DNA of 64,000 nt from the NCBI GenBank assembly GCA_039033995.1, contig JBCCBP010000003.1, forward strand, positions 1 through 64,000. The letters are read 5' to 3'. The stretch is from CALBPI01 sp039033995 (GTDB lineage Bacteria; Pseudomonadota; Gammaproteobacteria; Steroidobacterales; Woeseiaceae). Positions 32,963 through 42,177 of this stretch are shown here, piece after piece. The stretch's first letter is position 1. Every line of letters starts with the position of its first letter. Made by a program: the position numbers and the translations under genes. Under the pieces are notes generated by a model. It was not told where the DNA came from, did not search any database, and saw only the letters and a list, made by a program, of their open reading frames with translations.

Positions 32963-34827
32963 TCCAGCTGCAACACGGTTGAGTCGAGCGGGCCGAGGGC
33001 AATTGCGGCCCGACCAAGCCCGTTTTTGACCTCGATCACCACAACTTGATTGTTCAGCAAATCTCGCGCTGCGTACTCGCCGTCGGCCAGTCCTAGTCGC
33101 TCGATATCCTGCGCTGGAACGGCCAACGTAAATTCGGTCGGGTCGCGCGAGAAATTAGCGATAACGATCAGCGCGGTCTCGTCGTGGTGACGCAGGAAAC
33201 TGAACTGCCGGTCGGTGTAGCTGTCGCTGTTTGATCGACTGTGCTGGTGAAGGTCGCTGTAGCTGCCAAGCATCGCCGGGTGTGTCGCACTGATCTGCAG
33301 AACTTTCTGATAAAAGCGACGCAGTTCTCGCTGTGATGCGGAGAGCTGGCCGCCGTCAAACTTGCCGCCATTCATCCACGCCTGATGATGGGGTACCCCC
33401 CAATAGTCGAAGATCGTGGTTCGTGTCGGATCGCCGAAACCGGCATCACCGTCACCTGGCTCGCCAACCTCTTGCCCGAAGTAGATCATCGTCGGTGCGC
33501 GACTGATCAACGCGGAAACCACCAACGCGGGTTTACCCATATCGGCGTCACCAGCGAATGCGCTACTGGCAATACGTTGCTCGTCATGATTCTCGAGAAA
33601 GTGCAGCATGTGCGCCTCGATATCGGCGACGGTCGCATGGGTTGCCACCAGTGGATCGGTGCCGGCACGACCTTCCATGACCGGTCTGAGCGTGTCGTAA
33701 AAGCCGACCTTGTCATAGAGGTAATCCATTTTGCCGCGCTGCAGGTAGTCGCGGTACAAGTCCGGGTTGTAGACCTCCGCGAGCAAGAACGCGTCCGGAT
33801 TGCGTGCCTTGATGCCGCAGTTCAGATAGCTCCAGAACGCGACAGGCACCATCTCTGCCATGTCAAAGCGAAAGCCGTCAACGCCTCTGTCCAGCCAGAA
33901 CGCCGTGATATCGCGAAACTTTTCCCAGCTGTCGGGTACGTCCCGTTCCGCCCAGAATGCATTGATGGCGGCACAGTCACGCGTCGCGTACTCGCGCGGG
34001 AGATCGTCGAAGTCGAAGCTGCCGTCCGGACGCACACCGTAGTTTATTTTGACGGTTTCATACCAGTCGTTATGGCTCGGTTGGGCGGCACGTGCACCGT
34101 TGCCAGTCCACTTGGCTGGGTTTTCTGTAAATTCGCTATCGGCTAGCGGGTGCGATTGTCCGCCGAGCGGTTGATAATCGGCCTGAGGCGCCGGCACGCG
34201 GAACGCCTCTCCTGTGACGTAATAAAAGTTGTTGTCACGCGCATACGTCACGGCGACATTGTCACTGGCACCAAAGTCTTGAACACCTTTCGGTCGATTC
34301 AGCGAGCGATAGTCGCGCGCTACGTGGTTTGGCACGATATCGATCAGTACCTGCATGCCATGGCCGTGTGTTCGTGCGATCAATGCATCGAATTCGGCGA
34401 GGCGTTCAGCGGGATCATCAGCGAGGTCAGGGTTGACGTTGTAATAGTCCTTGACGGCGTACGGGGAGCCCGCGCGGCCCTTGACCACGTCCGGATCGTC
34501 ATCCGAGATACCGTAGTCACGATAGTCTCTGATCACCGCGTGATGCGGGACGCCGGTGTACCAGACATGCGTGACGCCGAGTTCGCGAAGGCCGACTAGC
34601 GCCGCATCATTGATGTCGGAGAATTTACCGACCCCATTCTGTTCGATCGTGCCCCACGGGATGTTCTGTGTTTCCTTGTTGCCGAACAGGCGTGTAAACA
34701 CCTGGTAGACCACCGGCTTGGCGTTTACCTGAACGGATTGCTCTGTAGCCACAGGGGGAACAGGTTCTGGTTGGCACGCGACAATGAACAGCGCCGGTAG
34801 AATTGTCAGCGCGAGTTTAAGGGGCAT
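32938..34827 (-). CDS. GH13 alpha-amylase-family lipoprotein
   Basis: A 629-residue lipoprotein (lipobox IVAC, Cys18) of glycoside hydrolase family 13, acting on alpha-glucans. The four classical regions are readable: I 'LIDIVPNHV' (161-169), II 'DGFRFDMAEM' with nucleophile Asp322, III 'LLAEVYNP' with acid/base Glu351, and IV 'FLENHDEQR' with the transition-state Asp. A C-terminal beta domain follows from about 540. Lipid anchoring suggests digestion of oligosaccharides in the periplasm or at the surface. It is the last gene of the galM / GH31 / GH13 operon, overlapping GH31 by 11 bases. Confidence 0.93.
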   Translation of the reverse strand: MPLKLALTILPALFIVACQPEPVPPVATEQSVQVNAKPVVYQVFTRLFGNKETQNIPWGTIEQNGVGKFSDINDAALVGLRELGVTHVWYTGVPHHAVIRDYRDYGISDDDPDVVKGRAGSPYAVKDYYNVNPDLADDPAERLAEFDALIARTHGHGMQVLIDIVPNHVARDYRSLNRPKGVQDFGASDNVAVTYARDNNFYYVTGEAFRVPAPQADYQPLGGQSHPLADSEFTENPAKWTGNGARAAQPSHNDWYETVKINYGVRPDGSFDFDDLPREYATRDCAAINAFWAERDVPDSWEKFRDITAFWLDRGVDGFRFDMAEMVPVAFWSYLNCGIKARNPDAFLLAEVYNPDLYRDYLQRGKMDYLYDKVGFYDTLRPVMEGRAGTDPLVATHATVADIEAHMLHFLENHDEQRIASSAFAGDADMGKPALVVSALISRAPTMIYFGQEVGEPGDGDAGFGDPTRTTIFDYWGVPHHQAWMNGGKFDGGQLSASQRELRRFYQKVLQISATHPAMLGSYSDLHQHSRSNSDSYTDRQFSFLRHHDETALIVIANFSRDPTEFTLAVPAQDIERLGLADGEYAARDLLNNQVVVIEVKNGLGRAAIALGPLDSTVLQLDQTVVNQP

Positions 34828-37231
34828 AACGGATTACCACGGTGCGAGTTGCGTCGGCCTGCGTCAGGCGAATGCGTAGCTGTTTGCGACGGGAGTCATA
34901 GTCACTGTCCGCCGGTTCGACCAATGGCACGCCGTCCAGCAGGATCTGGGCCGGTGGTTCTTCCTGGTTATGCACCACCAACGTAATGTTCCTGGCAACA
35001 GGCATGCCGGCGTAGCCGCGACCGAGTCGCGCCAGTTCCAATACAAGCTGTCGATCATCTCTTGCTGCGGCGAAGCGAAGCAGGTCGTAAGTGCCATCTT
35101 CGATGCTGGTCGGGCTCTCGCCGTCGTCCTCAAACAACTGGCCGCCCGCGAGTGTGACGCTGCGATCGTCGTAGTAATGCAGTATCAGGGATTCGCTACT
35201 GTAGTCTTGCGTTGTTTGCACCAGTGGCGTCATTGGCACGAAGGCGCCGGCCCGAACCATCACCGGAATTCGTTGCAACGGTGCTGCGACGCGATGCACG
35301 CCACCTTCTAGCCGCGTATCGTCGGCGAAGTCGAACCACACGCCTGACGGCAACGTGATCTCGGTCGCACGAACGCCGGGCTCGGTAATGGGTGTGACAT
35401 GAAACGCATTGCCAAACAGGTAGCTTGCCGTGTGATCGAACAGTGCGGGATCATCGAACATCAAAGGACGCACGAACGGCAGGCCCGTGATTGTGTTTTC
35501 GAAAGCCAGAGTTTGTAAATACGGCAGCAGACGATACCGTTGATCGATTGCGGCTTTTGCCAGTTTTCGGGTGCGGCGGTCGTGAAAAATCGGCTCGGGC
35601 GCGATGTGTTCCTGAGCGTGAGGGCGAAACACCGGCTGGTAGGTGCCCATTTGCAGCCAGCGCGTGTACAGCTCGCGGTCGAAGGAATCGCCGCCGGCGA
35701 AGCCACCGAGATCCGAATGGATGTAGCCCAGCCCGAACAAGCCCATCTGCAGGCTCAATTCGGTCTGAGTTTGCAATCCGCTCCAAGAGCGCTCGACGTC
35801 GCCGGTCCATGGAATGATGCCGTAGCGTTGCGTGCCGATGAAGCCGGATCGCATCATGATGAACGGTCGCTCGGTGGGATAATCGCGCCGGTGGTTTTCG
35901 TACACGAGGCGGGCCCATTCATGACCATAGACATTGTGAACCTCGTCGGCGGTTGCCTGCTGGTCAGAATCGCTAATCGTGTGCAGCGTATCCGCCGGGT
36001 GGACTTCGGGCTCGCCCAGGTCACCCCAGATGCCGGCCACACCCTGATCGTGAAGGTCGCGATAGATGTTCCAGAGCCAGCGTCGCGCCGGGTCTGCAAA
36101 CACGTCGACCAAGCCGGTGTTACCGAAATAGAAATCGAACAGTCTTGCGCCGCCATCGATCGAACGCGCGAGGATGCCAGCTTCTTGTGCTTCATCCCAA
36201 CGAGTCGACGATGTCAGAATAAAAGGTTCTGATATCAGCACCGTCTTGATGCCGTCCTGTGCGAAGTCGCGCAGCATGCGCTCCGGGTCCGGAAATGCGT
36301 TTCGGTCCCAGTCGAGTCGTCCCATATGGCCTATGATGTCCGGGCCGAACCAGTACAGATCGAGCACTACGGCATCGAGTGGTATCGACTGCTGTCTGAA
36401 CCGTTCAACAACGGCACGTGTCTCTGCCTCGCTGTGGTAGCCAAAGCGCGATGCAAAGTTCCCGAAAGCCCAGCGCGGGGGCAACGGTTGCCTGCCGACA
36501 GCCGCTGTCAAAGACTCCACCAGCGAGGGCATGCTGGTACCTGCGCTGATTAGGTAGGCCGTGCGTCCGGCGCTGGCTTCGAAGCCAAGAATATCCTTTC
36601 GCGTATGCCCAATGTCCAGTGCCCCTCGAGCACTGTTGTCAAACACCAACGCATAATTGCGATCGGACATGACAGCCGGAAGGCTGTAATACATTTGTGA
36701 TGACGCGCCGTTGTAGCCGTAGTGGGCGCGGTTGTAGAGCGGCATGCGTTCCCCGCGTCGATCCATGCCGAGCACGCGCTCCCCGCCACCCAGTATTTTT
36801 TCTCCGTCCTGCAGTGCGAAGCGAAAGCCGCGCACCGTCTCAAAGGCATAATAGCCCGCGGCCTCTGTGACCAAGGGTTCGCCCTCGAGAAAAAAGGCGG
36901 CGGTCATGGTCTCCTTGCTGAGAGACAGACTGAGCGCTGCCGTGGTGAACATCAGCGATTGATCCGTTTCGCTGACGACCACCGCCGATGGGACGCTGTC
37001 GCCGGACAAGGCATAGCCCGGTAGTTGGCGTCGGCCGGGCTCGGCGAAATGCAGATACATTGCAGTGGGATGCACCACGGATACGCTCAGTTGTCCGAGC
37101 GTTGTGTCGACTATCAGTGTTTGCCCTTCAACGCGGTGGCTCCGGTAGTCGCCGTAGTCCGCCCACGCGGATGCACAACAGAGCGTGATCCCCATCAACG
37201 TACGGCGCAGTGTGCGTATCGGTTGGAGCAT
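34817..37231 (-). CDS. GH31 alpha-glucosidase-family enzyme
   Basis: An 804-residue glycoside hydrolase of family 31 (alpha-glucosidase or alpha-xylosidase). An N-terminal signal peptide (about 1-24, ending in Ala-Ser-Ala-Trp-Ala) indicates export. The catalytic barrel begins near 252 ('PPRWAFGNFASRFGYHSE'). The nucleophile is Asp404 in 'GIWGDLGEPE', and the acid/base is probably Asp478 in 'PWTGDVERSW'. The beta-sandwich domains before and after are present, so the length is normal. Sandwiched between galM (5-base gap) and the GH13 lipoprotein (11-base overlap), it should act with the amylase on starch- or glycogen-type oligomers, though alpha-xyloside or alpha-galactoside activity cannot be excluded. 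Confidence 0.92.
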   Translation of the reverse strand: MLQPIRTLRRTLMGITLCCASAWADYGDYRSHRVEGQTLIVDTTLGQLSVSVVHPTAMYLHFAEPGRRQLPGYALSGDSVPSAVVVSETDQSLMFTTAALSLSLSKETMTAAFFLEGEPLVTEAAGYYAFETVRGFRFALQDGEKILGGGERVLGMDRRGERMPLYNRAHYGYNGASSQMYYSLPAVMSDRNYALVFDNSARGALDIGHTRKDILGFEASAGRTAYLISAGTSMPSLVESLTAAVGRQPLPPRWAFGNFASRFGYHSEAETRAVVERFRQQSIPLDAVVLDLYWFGPDIIGHMGRLDWDRNAFPDPERMLRDFAQDGIKTVLISEPFILTSSTRWDEAQEAGILARSIDGGARLFDFYFGNTGLVDVFADPARRWLWNIYRDLHDQGVAGIWGDLGEPEVHPADTLHTISDSDQQATADEVHNVYGHEWARLVYENHRRDYPTERPFIMMRSGFIGTQRYGIIPWTGDVERSWSGLQTQTELSLQMGLFGLGYIHSDLGGFAGGDSFDRELYTRWLQMGTYQPVFRPHAQEHIAPEPIFHDRRTRKLAKAAIDQRYRLLPYLQTLAFENTITGLPFVRPLMFDDPALFDHTASYLFGNAFHVTPITEPGVRATEITLPSGVWFDFADDTRLEGGVHRVAAPLQRIPVMVRAGAFVPMTPLVQTTQDYSSESLILHYYDDRSVTLAGGQLFEDDGESPTSIEDGTYDLLRFAAARDDRQLVLELARLGRGYAGMPVARNITLVVHNQEEPPAQILLDGVPLVEPADSDYDSRRKQLRIRLTQADATRTVVIRYAP

Positions 37232-37236
37232 CAGGA

Positions 37237-38298
37237 TTACCGCCGTAGCGTATCGAAACGATAAATGGTCTTGCTGTAGAACAACGCATCCGGCAACAGC
37301 ATGGCTGGTGGAAACGTGGGCTGATTGGGTGCGTCCGGAAACCGCTGGGTCTCCAGGCAGACAGCTTCATGGCGGAGGTAGCCGACGCCACCTTTGCCGC
37401 AATCGACGGCTAGCGTATTGGCGGTGTAGAGCTGAACGGCCGGCTCGCTGGTCGTCACAGCCATACGGATGCCGCTGGCAGGTGATGCAAGCACGGCAGC
37501 CAGTGTCAGGCGCTTGTCGGAGCGATCGATCACGAAATTGTGGTCATAGCCGCCGATATCGGCGAGTGTCTCGTCACTGAAGCCCGCGGCGAGGGGTTTA
37601 GTGGTTGAGAAATCCAGTGCGCCGGTGGCATTCGCTATCTCGCCGGTAGGCAGCAGACGCGCGTTGCTGGGTGTGTACTGTGCGGCGAACAGGCGCAGGG
37701 TGTGCTCGCCGATATCGCCTGCGTTGTGTCCGTTAAGATTGAAATAGCTGTGGTTGGTCAGATTGATGATCGTCGGCAGGTCGGTGCGTGCGAAATATTC
37801 GATGTGCAAACTGTTTTGCTGATCGAGCGTGTATCGCACGCGTAACGTCACATTGCCGGGATAGCCATCCTCTCCATGCGGGCTCTCCACGTAGAAGCTT
37901 GCGCTGGCAAGACCGGTGCTTGGGTCTTGTTCCATCGCGGCTGCCCAAAGCCGACGACTGATGCCCGTACTGCCGCCATGCAGATGGTCATCACCCGCAT
38001 TCGCTGTAAGCGTTGTAGCAGTGCCATCGATGTCGCAGCGCGCGTTTGCGATACGGTTGGCGAATCGCCCCACCGTGCAGCCGAGGTAAGGCTCGTTCTC
38101 TGCGTAGCCTGCGACATCATCGTATCCCAACACTACATCGCGCAGTTCGCCGTCGCGGTCTGCTACCAGCAACGACTGCAGGCTGGCGCCAACCGGAACC
38201 AGATGGGCCTGCATGCCGCTGTCATTGGCCAACACCAGACAGTCGACAGACTGACCATCCGTCCACTCGCCAAATCGGTGTGCTCTCAGTGTTGTCAT
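37237..38298 (-). CDS. galM: Aldose 1-epimerase (mutarotase)
   Basis: A 353-residue mutarotase that interconverts alpha and beta anomers of glucose or galactose. Expected features are 'GRFANRIANARC', substrate His in 'DHLHGGSTGISRRLW', catalytic His in 'NLTNHSYFNLNGH' and catalytic Glu in the C-terminal 'VCLETQRFPDAPNQP' motif. No signal peptide is present. It is first in the minus-strand operon with GH31 and GH13, 85 bases from the divergent rarD gene. It could serve both this operon and the galactose pathway 4 kb away. Confidence 0.93.
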   Translation of the reverse strand: MTTLRAHRFGEWTDGQSVDCLVLANDSGMQAHLVPVGASLQSLLVADRDGELRDVVLGYDDVAGYAENEPYLGCTVGRFANRIANARCDIDGTATTLTANAGDDHLHGGSTGISRRLWAAAMEQDPSTGLASASFYVESPHGEDGYPGNVTLRVRYTLDQQNSLHIEYFARTDLPTIINLTNHSYFNLNGHNAGDIGEHTLRLFAAQYTPSNARLLPTGEIANATGALDFSTTKPLAAGFSDETLADIGGYDHNFVIDRSDKRLTLAAVLASPASGIRMAVTTSEPAVQLYTANTLAVDCGKGGVGYLRHEAVCLETQRFPDAPNQPTFPPAMLLPDALFYSKTIYRFDTLRR

Positions 38299-38383
38299 GC
38301 GATTGCGGCTCTCCCCCCGAGTCTTTATGCTACCGCGTTCGCGCTCGCGATGGCATTGAATAGGTATTCATTTTGGAATTGGT

Positions 38384-39283
38384 GTGACGACCGAAACAAC
38401 GGGGCAGCAACGCGAGGGCGTACTCGCCGCCGTGGCAGCCTACGTCATGTGGGGGTTCATGCCGCTCTATCTACTGCTGCTCGCGACGGTGTCATCATCG
38501 GAAATACTACTGCACCGGATTATCTGGAGCGTGCCTTTCGGTGCCCTGATCATCGCCTCACGTCATCAGTGGTCCGATGTACGTGCCGTGTTTCGCTCAT
38601 GGCGTACACTCGCTTGGCTGGCATTGGCGGCCACGTTCATCGGCGTCAACTGGCTGGTCTATATTATTGCGGTTCAGCAGGCACAGATTTTCCAGGCCAG
38701 TCTCGGCTATTACATCAATCCGTTGTTGTATGTGTTGGTAGGCGTCGTGTTCTTCGGCGAGCGCTTGCGGGTGGCGCAGTTGATCGCGGTCGCACTGGCC
38801 ACGATCGGTGTCATGGTGTTAACGGTGAGTGGCGGTGAGTTTCCGTGGATCTCACTCATTCTCGCGATCTCGTTCACGATATACGGTGTGATCCGAAAGC
38901 AGGTTGTGATCGGTGCGATGCCGGGCCTCTTTGTAGAAACGTTACTACTGCTGCCACTGGCGCTGGCCTGGTTTGGCTGGTTGATGCAGCAGGGTGAGTC
39001 CGTTTTTTTGAGTGCTCCGGCCGGTCTGCAATTTCTGTTGGTGGTTGCCGGTCCAGTCACGGTATTGCCGCTTTTGTGTTTTGCGCTTGCAGCGCGCCGC
39101 TTGCGCCTGTCAACGATTGGTTTTTTGCAATACATCGGCCCGACGCTGCAGTTTCTGATCGGCTGGTGGAGTGGGGAAACGCTGACGGCACCACGCATTG
39201 TCTGTTTTCTGTTCATCTGGGTCGCGGTGATTGTTTTCTGCGCAGATTCATTGCGCAGTGGTCGGCGGGAAAAACATGACTAG
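38384..39283 (+). CDS. rarD: RarD-type EamA/DMT transporter
   Basis: A 299-residue inner-membrane protein with ten predicted helices, start GTG. It has the RarD (chloramphenicol-sensitivity protein) pattern: 'GVLAAVAAYVMWGFMPLYLLLL', 'SSEILLHRIIWSVPFGALI', 'INWLVYIIAVQQAQIFQASLGYYINPL' (read in overlapping parts) and 'LSTIGFLQYIGPTLQFL'. The substrate of RarD is not known. It is the first gene of a plus-strand run of small genes and overlaps the next by 8 bases. Confidence 0.92.
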   Translation: MTTETTGQQREGVLAAVAAYVMWGFMPLYLLLLATVSSSEILLHRIIWSVPFGALIIASRHQWSDVRAVFRSWRTLAWLALAATFIGVNWLVYIIAVQQAQIFQASLGYYINPLLYVLVGVVFFGERLRVAQLIAVALATIGVMVLTVSGGEFPWISLILAISFTIYGVIRKQVVIGAMPGLFVETLLLLPLALAWFGWLMQQGESVFLSAPAGLQFLLVVAGPVTVLPLLCFALAARRLRLSTIGFLQYIGPTLQFLIGWWSGETLTAPRIVCFLFIWVAVIVFCADSLRSGRREKHD

Positions 39284-39554
39284 TCAACAATCCTTAACCG
39301 ACGTACTGGCGCAGTTGATCGATCTTCTCGATCCGGCCACGGATGTCTATTGGCTACAGCAATTGATCACGGCTCGCAATGCCATGCTGCGTGGCGAGGC
39401 GGAGGGGATACGGCGCTTACTTTCTCTGGATGGCGACGGTGCGTCTTTGACTGCTTTGCGAATGTCGAGCGATGCAGCGCAAGCGCGCTTTGACGCGCTG
39501 GTCGCATCGGCGTTCGCTGCCGCACGACGCTGTCAATCTGAGGAGACAGGATGA
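39276..39554 (+). CDS. Small hypothetical protein
   Basis: A 92-residue soluble helical protein beginning at ATG 39276, inside the end of rarD (8-base overlap), and ending in an ATGA overlap with the next gene. No motif is recognised. The text 'LAQLIDLLDPATDVYWLQQLITARNAML' predicts an amphipathic helical bundle. The overlaps on both sides support it as a real gene. Confidence 0.65.
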   Translation: MTSQQSLTDVLAQLIDLLDPATDVYWLQQLITARNAMLRGEAEGIRRLLSLDGDGASLTALRMSSDAAQARFDALVASAFAAARRCQSEETG

Positions 39555-40231
39555 GTGACGCGAGGGTGACACTTTGGTCCTGGGTGGTTTGGTCAGGTGT
39601 GGCCGTGATCCTGCTGACCATCGTTATCGCACAAGTGTTCCCCAAAACCGGTGGCGACTTTGCGCCCGGCTATGCGGTGCCGGTGTATGCCTTTGAGTTC
39701 GCACGTAGCAAAGAAGATCTGCCGCTCGTGTTTGGTGAAAAAAACGATCTGGAGCGACCCGCGCGGGTCCGGCAAATGGATCGTGGAAACTACTGGGACT
39801 TTGCATTCATGACCGCTTATGCTGCATTCCTGGCGTGTTTTTTCTGGTCTGCGGCCCGTGCAACCGGTCGCCGGAATTGGCGCATTGTTGCTCTATTGGT
39901 CGGACTATCGGGCCCCTGTGATGCCATCGAGAACGCTATCTTGCTCTCGATTACGCGCGACCTTGATACCGCTGCGGGATTGCCCTGGTTGTGGTTGCCC
40001 GTTACCTTGAAGTTCTCGCTGCTTTTGTTCGGGGCTGCCGCCGCAGGCTGTTTTTTTTGGCGGCATGCGACGGGCGTCTGGCGGCGCTTAGGCCATGGGC
40101 TCATCGTGCTTGCCCTGATCGGCGTTGCTGGACTGATAGTCCCCGAGCGCTTTGCGTATCTGTTGGCGGTCTGTATTGCGCCCGCCTGGCTTGCGCAGTT
40201 TGTGTTCGCGTGGCGTCAACGCGGTCAATAG
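39551..40231 (+). CDS. Hypothetical membrane protein
   Basis: A 226-residue protein with about five or six membrane helices (near 14-31, 85-103, 112-130, 135-160, 168-186 and 195-213). The region between the first two helices (about 32-84) is charged and soluble. ATG 39551 has AGGAGACAGG just before it. I recognise no family. It is coupled to the preceding small gene by ATGA. Confidence 0.7.
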   Translation: MSDARVTLWSWVVWSGVAVILLTIVIAQVFPKTGGDFAPGYAVPVYAFEFARSKEDLPLVFGEKNDLERPARVRQMDRGNYWDFAFMTAYAAFLACFFWSAARATGRRNWRIVALLVGLSGPCDAIENAILLSITRDLDTAAGLPWLWLPVTLKFSLLLFGAAAAGCFFWRHATGVWRRLGHGLIVLALIGVAGLIVPERFAYLLAVCIAPAWLAQFVFAWRQRGQ

Positions 40232-40292
40232 GGCGCGTTTGCGTTGTGCTCGGTTTTCTGGACAATCGAGCGGCAATAAGGAGAGCGTAATC

Positions 40293-40568
40293 ATGCTGGA
40301 TGCAAAGGCCGAGGCGCGGGTGTTAGTCAAGAAACTCGTCCGCTACGCTATTTTCGACGCTATCGGCGTGGGTCTCGTCGTACTGGCGATCTACGCGAAA
40401 ATCAGCGGTCCCGAGGGCGTCTTTCACCCGAGGCTCGCGGATCAGACGGTCCTTAGTGGCATGCTGGGATTCGGTATCGCGTTGGCAGGTTGGGCAATAT
40501 TCAATTTGTTACGTTGTATCCGTGAGCTTCAGTCGCTGGCGCGGCAGCATTCGGAGAGGCCATCTTGA
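40293..40568 (+). CDS. Small two-helix membrane protein
   Basis: A 91-residue protein with two membrane helices (about 19-38 and 54-75) and charged ends. AAGGAGAG lies 7 bases before ATG 40293. Longer upstream starts in the same frame overlap the preceding gene and are not supported. The stop TGA overlaps the TTG start of the following gene. Function unknown. Confidence 0.68.
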   Translation: MLDAKAEARVLVKKLVRYAIFDAIGVGLVVLAIYAKISGPEGVFHPRLADQTVLSGMLGFGIALAGWAIFNLLRCIRELQSLARQHSERPS

Positions 40569-40897
40569 GTCGCGACAACAAGGTCGTGGTCCAGAACGTC
40601 AATGTGCCGGGCCACACGACACGGGTCAATGCGGAGAAGTATCATGCGATGCGTCAGGCCTATCTGGCTGTGCTGCCGGACAAACCGCCGGGTTTAACAC
40701 AACAGTTAGCGCTGGCCGCCGTTCGTCCTCATTTGCCCGAGACCTTGTTTCCGGGCGGAAAGACCGCCGGCTGGTGGTTGAAGACTGTACAGCTCGATCT
40801 TGAGGCGAAGCGGCTGGTAACACGTACCACGCAAAAGCCGCTCACCTGGTATCAAAGTGCCGTTAAAGGAGCAGACAATGAAAGCCATATGGAATAA
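40565..40897 (+). CDS. Small protein, possibly DUF6958 family
   Basis: A 110-residue soluble protein starting at TTG 40565, with GGAGAGG 6 bases upstream and its start overlapping the previous stop (TTGA). The pattern 'NVPGHTTRVNAEKYHAMRQAYLAVLP', 'LPETLFPGGKTAGWWLKTVQLDLEAK' resembles DUF6958 proteins (short, wHTH-like, 'VKLDLEARG' ending). The last 20 bases overlap the DUF427 gene in another frame. Function is unknown. Confidence 0.65.
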   Translation: MSRDNKVVVQNVNVPGHTTRVNAEKYHAMRQAYLAVLPDKPPGLTQQLALAAVRPHLPETLFPGGKTAGWWLKTVQLDLEAKRLVTRTTQKPLTWYQSAVKGADNESHME

Positions 40898-41159
40898 CAC
40901 GGTCGTCGCGGAATCGGACAACACCGTCGTGGTTGAGGGGAATCACTATTTCCCGCGCGATGCGGTCGATCCGCGCTACCTTGAAGACAGCGCGCATACC
41001 ACCGGCTGTCCATGGAAGGGTACGGCGAACTATTTCACACTCGTTGTCGATGGCCAACGCAATGAGAACGCAGCTTGGTATTACGCAACGCCGAAGACCG
41101 CTGCCGCCAATATCGCCGGGCACGTCGCTTTCTGGAAAGGCGTTCAGGTTAGCGATTGA
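40878..41159 (+). CDS. DUF427-domain protein
   Basis: A 93-residue protein covering the whole DUF427 domain: 'MKAIWNNTVVAESDNTVVVEGNHYFP' (read in parts), 'TTGCPWKGTANYF' and the C-terminal 'AAWYYATPKTAAANIAGHVAFWKGV'. A strong AAGGAG precedes ATG 40878. The domain is a compact beta fold of unknown biochemical function. Its stop shares a base with the lipocalin start (TGATG). Confidence 0.88.
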   Translation: MKAIWNNTVVAESDNTVVVEGNHYFPRDAVDPRYLEDSAHTTGCPWKGTANYFTLVVDGQRNENAAWYYATPKTAAANIAGHVAFWKGVQVSD

Positions 41160-41689
41160 TGCATAGACGCCTTTGTCTGCTGATTTCGATTGTCTGGCTT
41201 ACCGCCTGTGTCAATGTCCCGGATGGCATCACGCCGGTGTCCGGTTTCGATCAACAGCGTTACCTCGGTACCTGGTACGAAATAGCTCGACTCGACCATC
41301 GGTTCGAGCGGGGGCTCAGCAATGTCAGTGCCACCTATGCGATTCGTGAAGACGGCGGTATCAGCGTTATGAATCGTGGTTTCGATACTGCTTCCCAACG
41401 TTGGGACAGTGCGGAGGGCAAGGCGTTTTTCGTCGAGTCTCCGGATGTCGCTTTCCTCAAGGTGTCTTTTTTCGGTCCATTCTACGGGTCGTATGTTGTG
41501 TTCGAGCTCGACACCGACTATCGGTACGCTTTCGTGTCAGGGCCGAACCGAAACTACCTTTGGCTGCTTGCCCGCACACCGAAGCCGGGGCCGGCAGTGC
41601 TCGAGCGTTTTAAGGCAGCAGCGGTAGCGCGCGGCTTCGACCTTGAGGAGCTCATTGTCGTTGACCACACGCCACCATCGTCGGATTGA
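41159..41689 (+). CDS. blc: Outer-membrane lipocalin Blc
   Basis: A 176-residue lipoprotein lipocalin. A lipobox (LTAC) ends a short signal peptide. The lipocalin signature is 'YLGTWYEIARLDHRFERGLSNVSATY' (read in parts around residue 35-60), with the later 'YGSYVVFELD' and 'RNYLWLLARTPKP' motifs. E. coli Blc is anchored in the outer membrane and binds lysophospholipids under envelope stress. TGATG overlaps join it to the genes on both sides. Confidence 0.92.
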   Translation: MHRRLCLLISIVWLTACVNVPDGITPVSGFDQQRYLGTWYEIARLDHRFERGLSNVSATYAIREDGGISVMNRGFDTASQRWDSAEGKAFFVESPDVAFLKVSFFGPFYGSYVVFELDTDYRYAFVSGPNRNYLWLLARTPKPGPAVLERFKAAAVARGFDLEELIVVDHTPPSSD

Positions 41690-42165
41690 TGTCAGGAGCA
41701 ACTTCGCCTCGTCCGCTGCTGCTTGCGGTCGTCGCCATCGGTTTGCACCTGATCACTGTCTTGTGGTCGCTGATTTTCGTTCTTTGTCTGCTCATTTCCG
41801 ATGAGTCATCCCTGACCATCGATGACTGGTCCGTACAGATGGCAGACATTCGGGTCTTTGTCGCGACGGGTATCGCTGTAGTCGGTTTTGTTACCTGGCG
41901 ACTGGCGAGGGGTCTTTGGCGTGGCATACCGTCAGCGAGACGATGGTTTTTTCTGGGTTGTGCGGTGTTGCCAACTCTGGGGTTGGGGTTGCTCGCTTGG
42001 TCGGAAGACGAATTGTCGTTCGCGACGCCTCTCGTGCCAATCTGCCTGTGGCTGTGGTGGTATCTGTTTCGCAAACAAGCGGTGCGCGATTTTTTTGGCG
42101 ATGTCGCCGATGTCATCGATCCACTCGCCGCACATCTGGTGCAGCGTACCGATCCGCCTGACTGA
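41689..42165 (+). CDS. Small hypothetical membrane protein
   Basis: A 158-residue protein with four hydrophobic segments (about 7-35, 55-73, 85-103 and 111-128) and an acidic C-terminal tail. Starts at ATG 41689 in a TGATG overlap with the lipocalin stop. No family recognised. It ends 12 bases before the convergent galT gene. Confidence 0.65.
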   Translation: MSGATSPRPLLLAVVAIGLHLITVLWSLIFVLCLLISDESSLTIDDWSVQMADIRVFVATGIAVVGFVTWRLARGLWRGIPSARRWFFLGCAVLPTLGLGLLAWSEDELSFATPLVPICLWLWWYLFRKQAVRDFFGDVADVIDPLAAHLVQRTDPPD

Positions 42166-42177
42166 GGCGTTCAGAAT

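Noticed and set aside
33385..34146. 253-codon plus-strand ORF
   Set aside because: Antisense to the GH13 gene, which carries all catalytic motifs.
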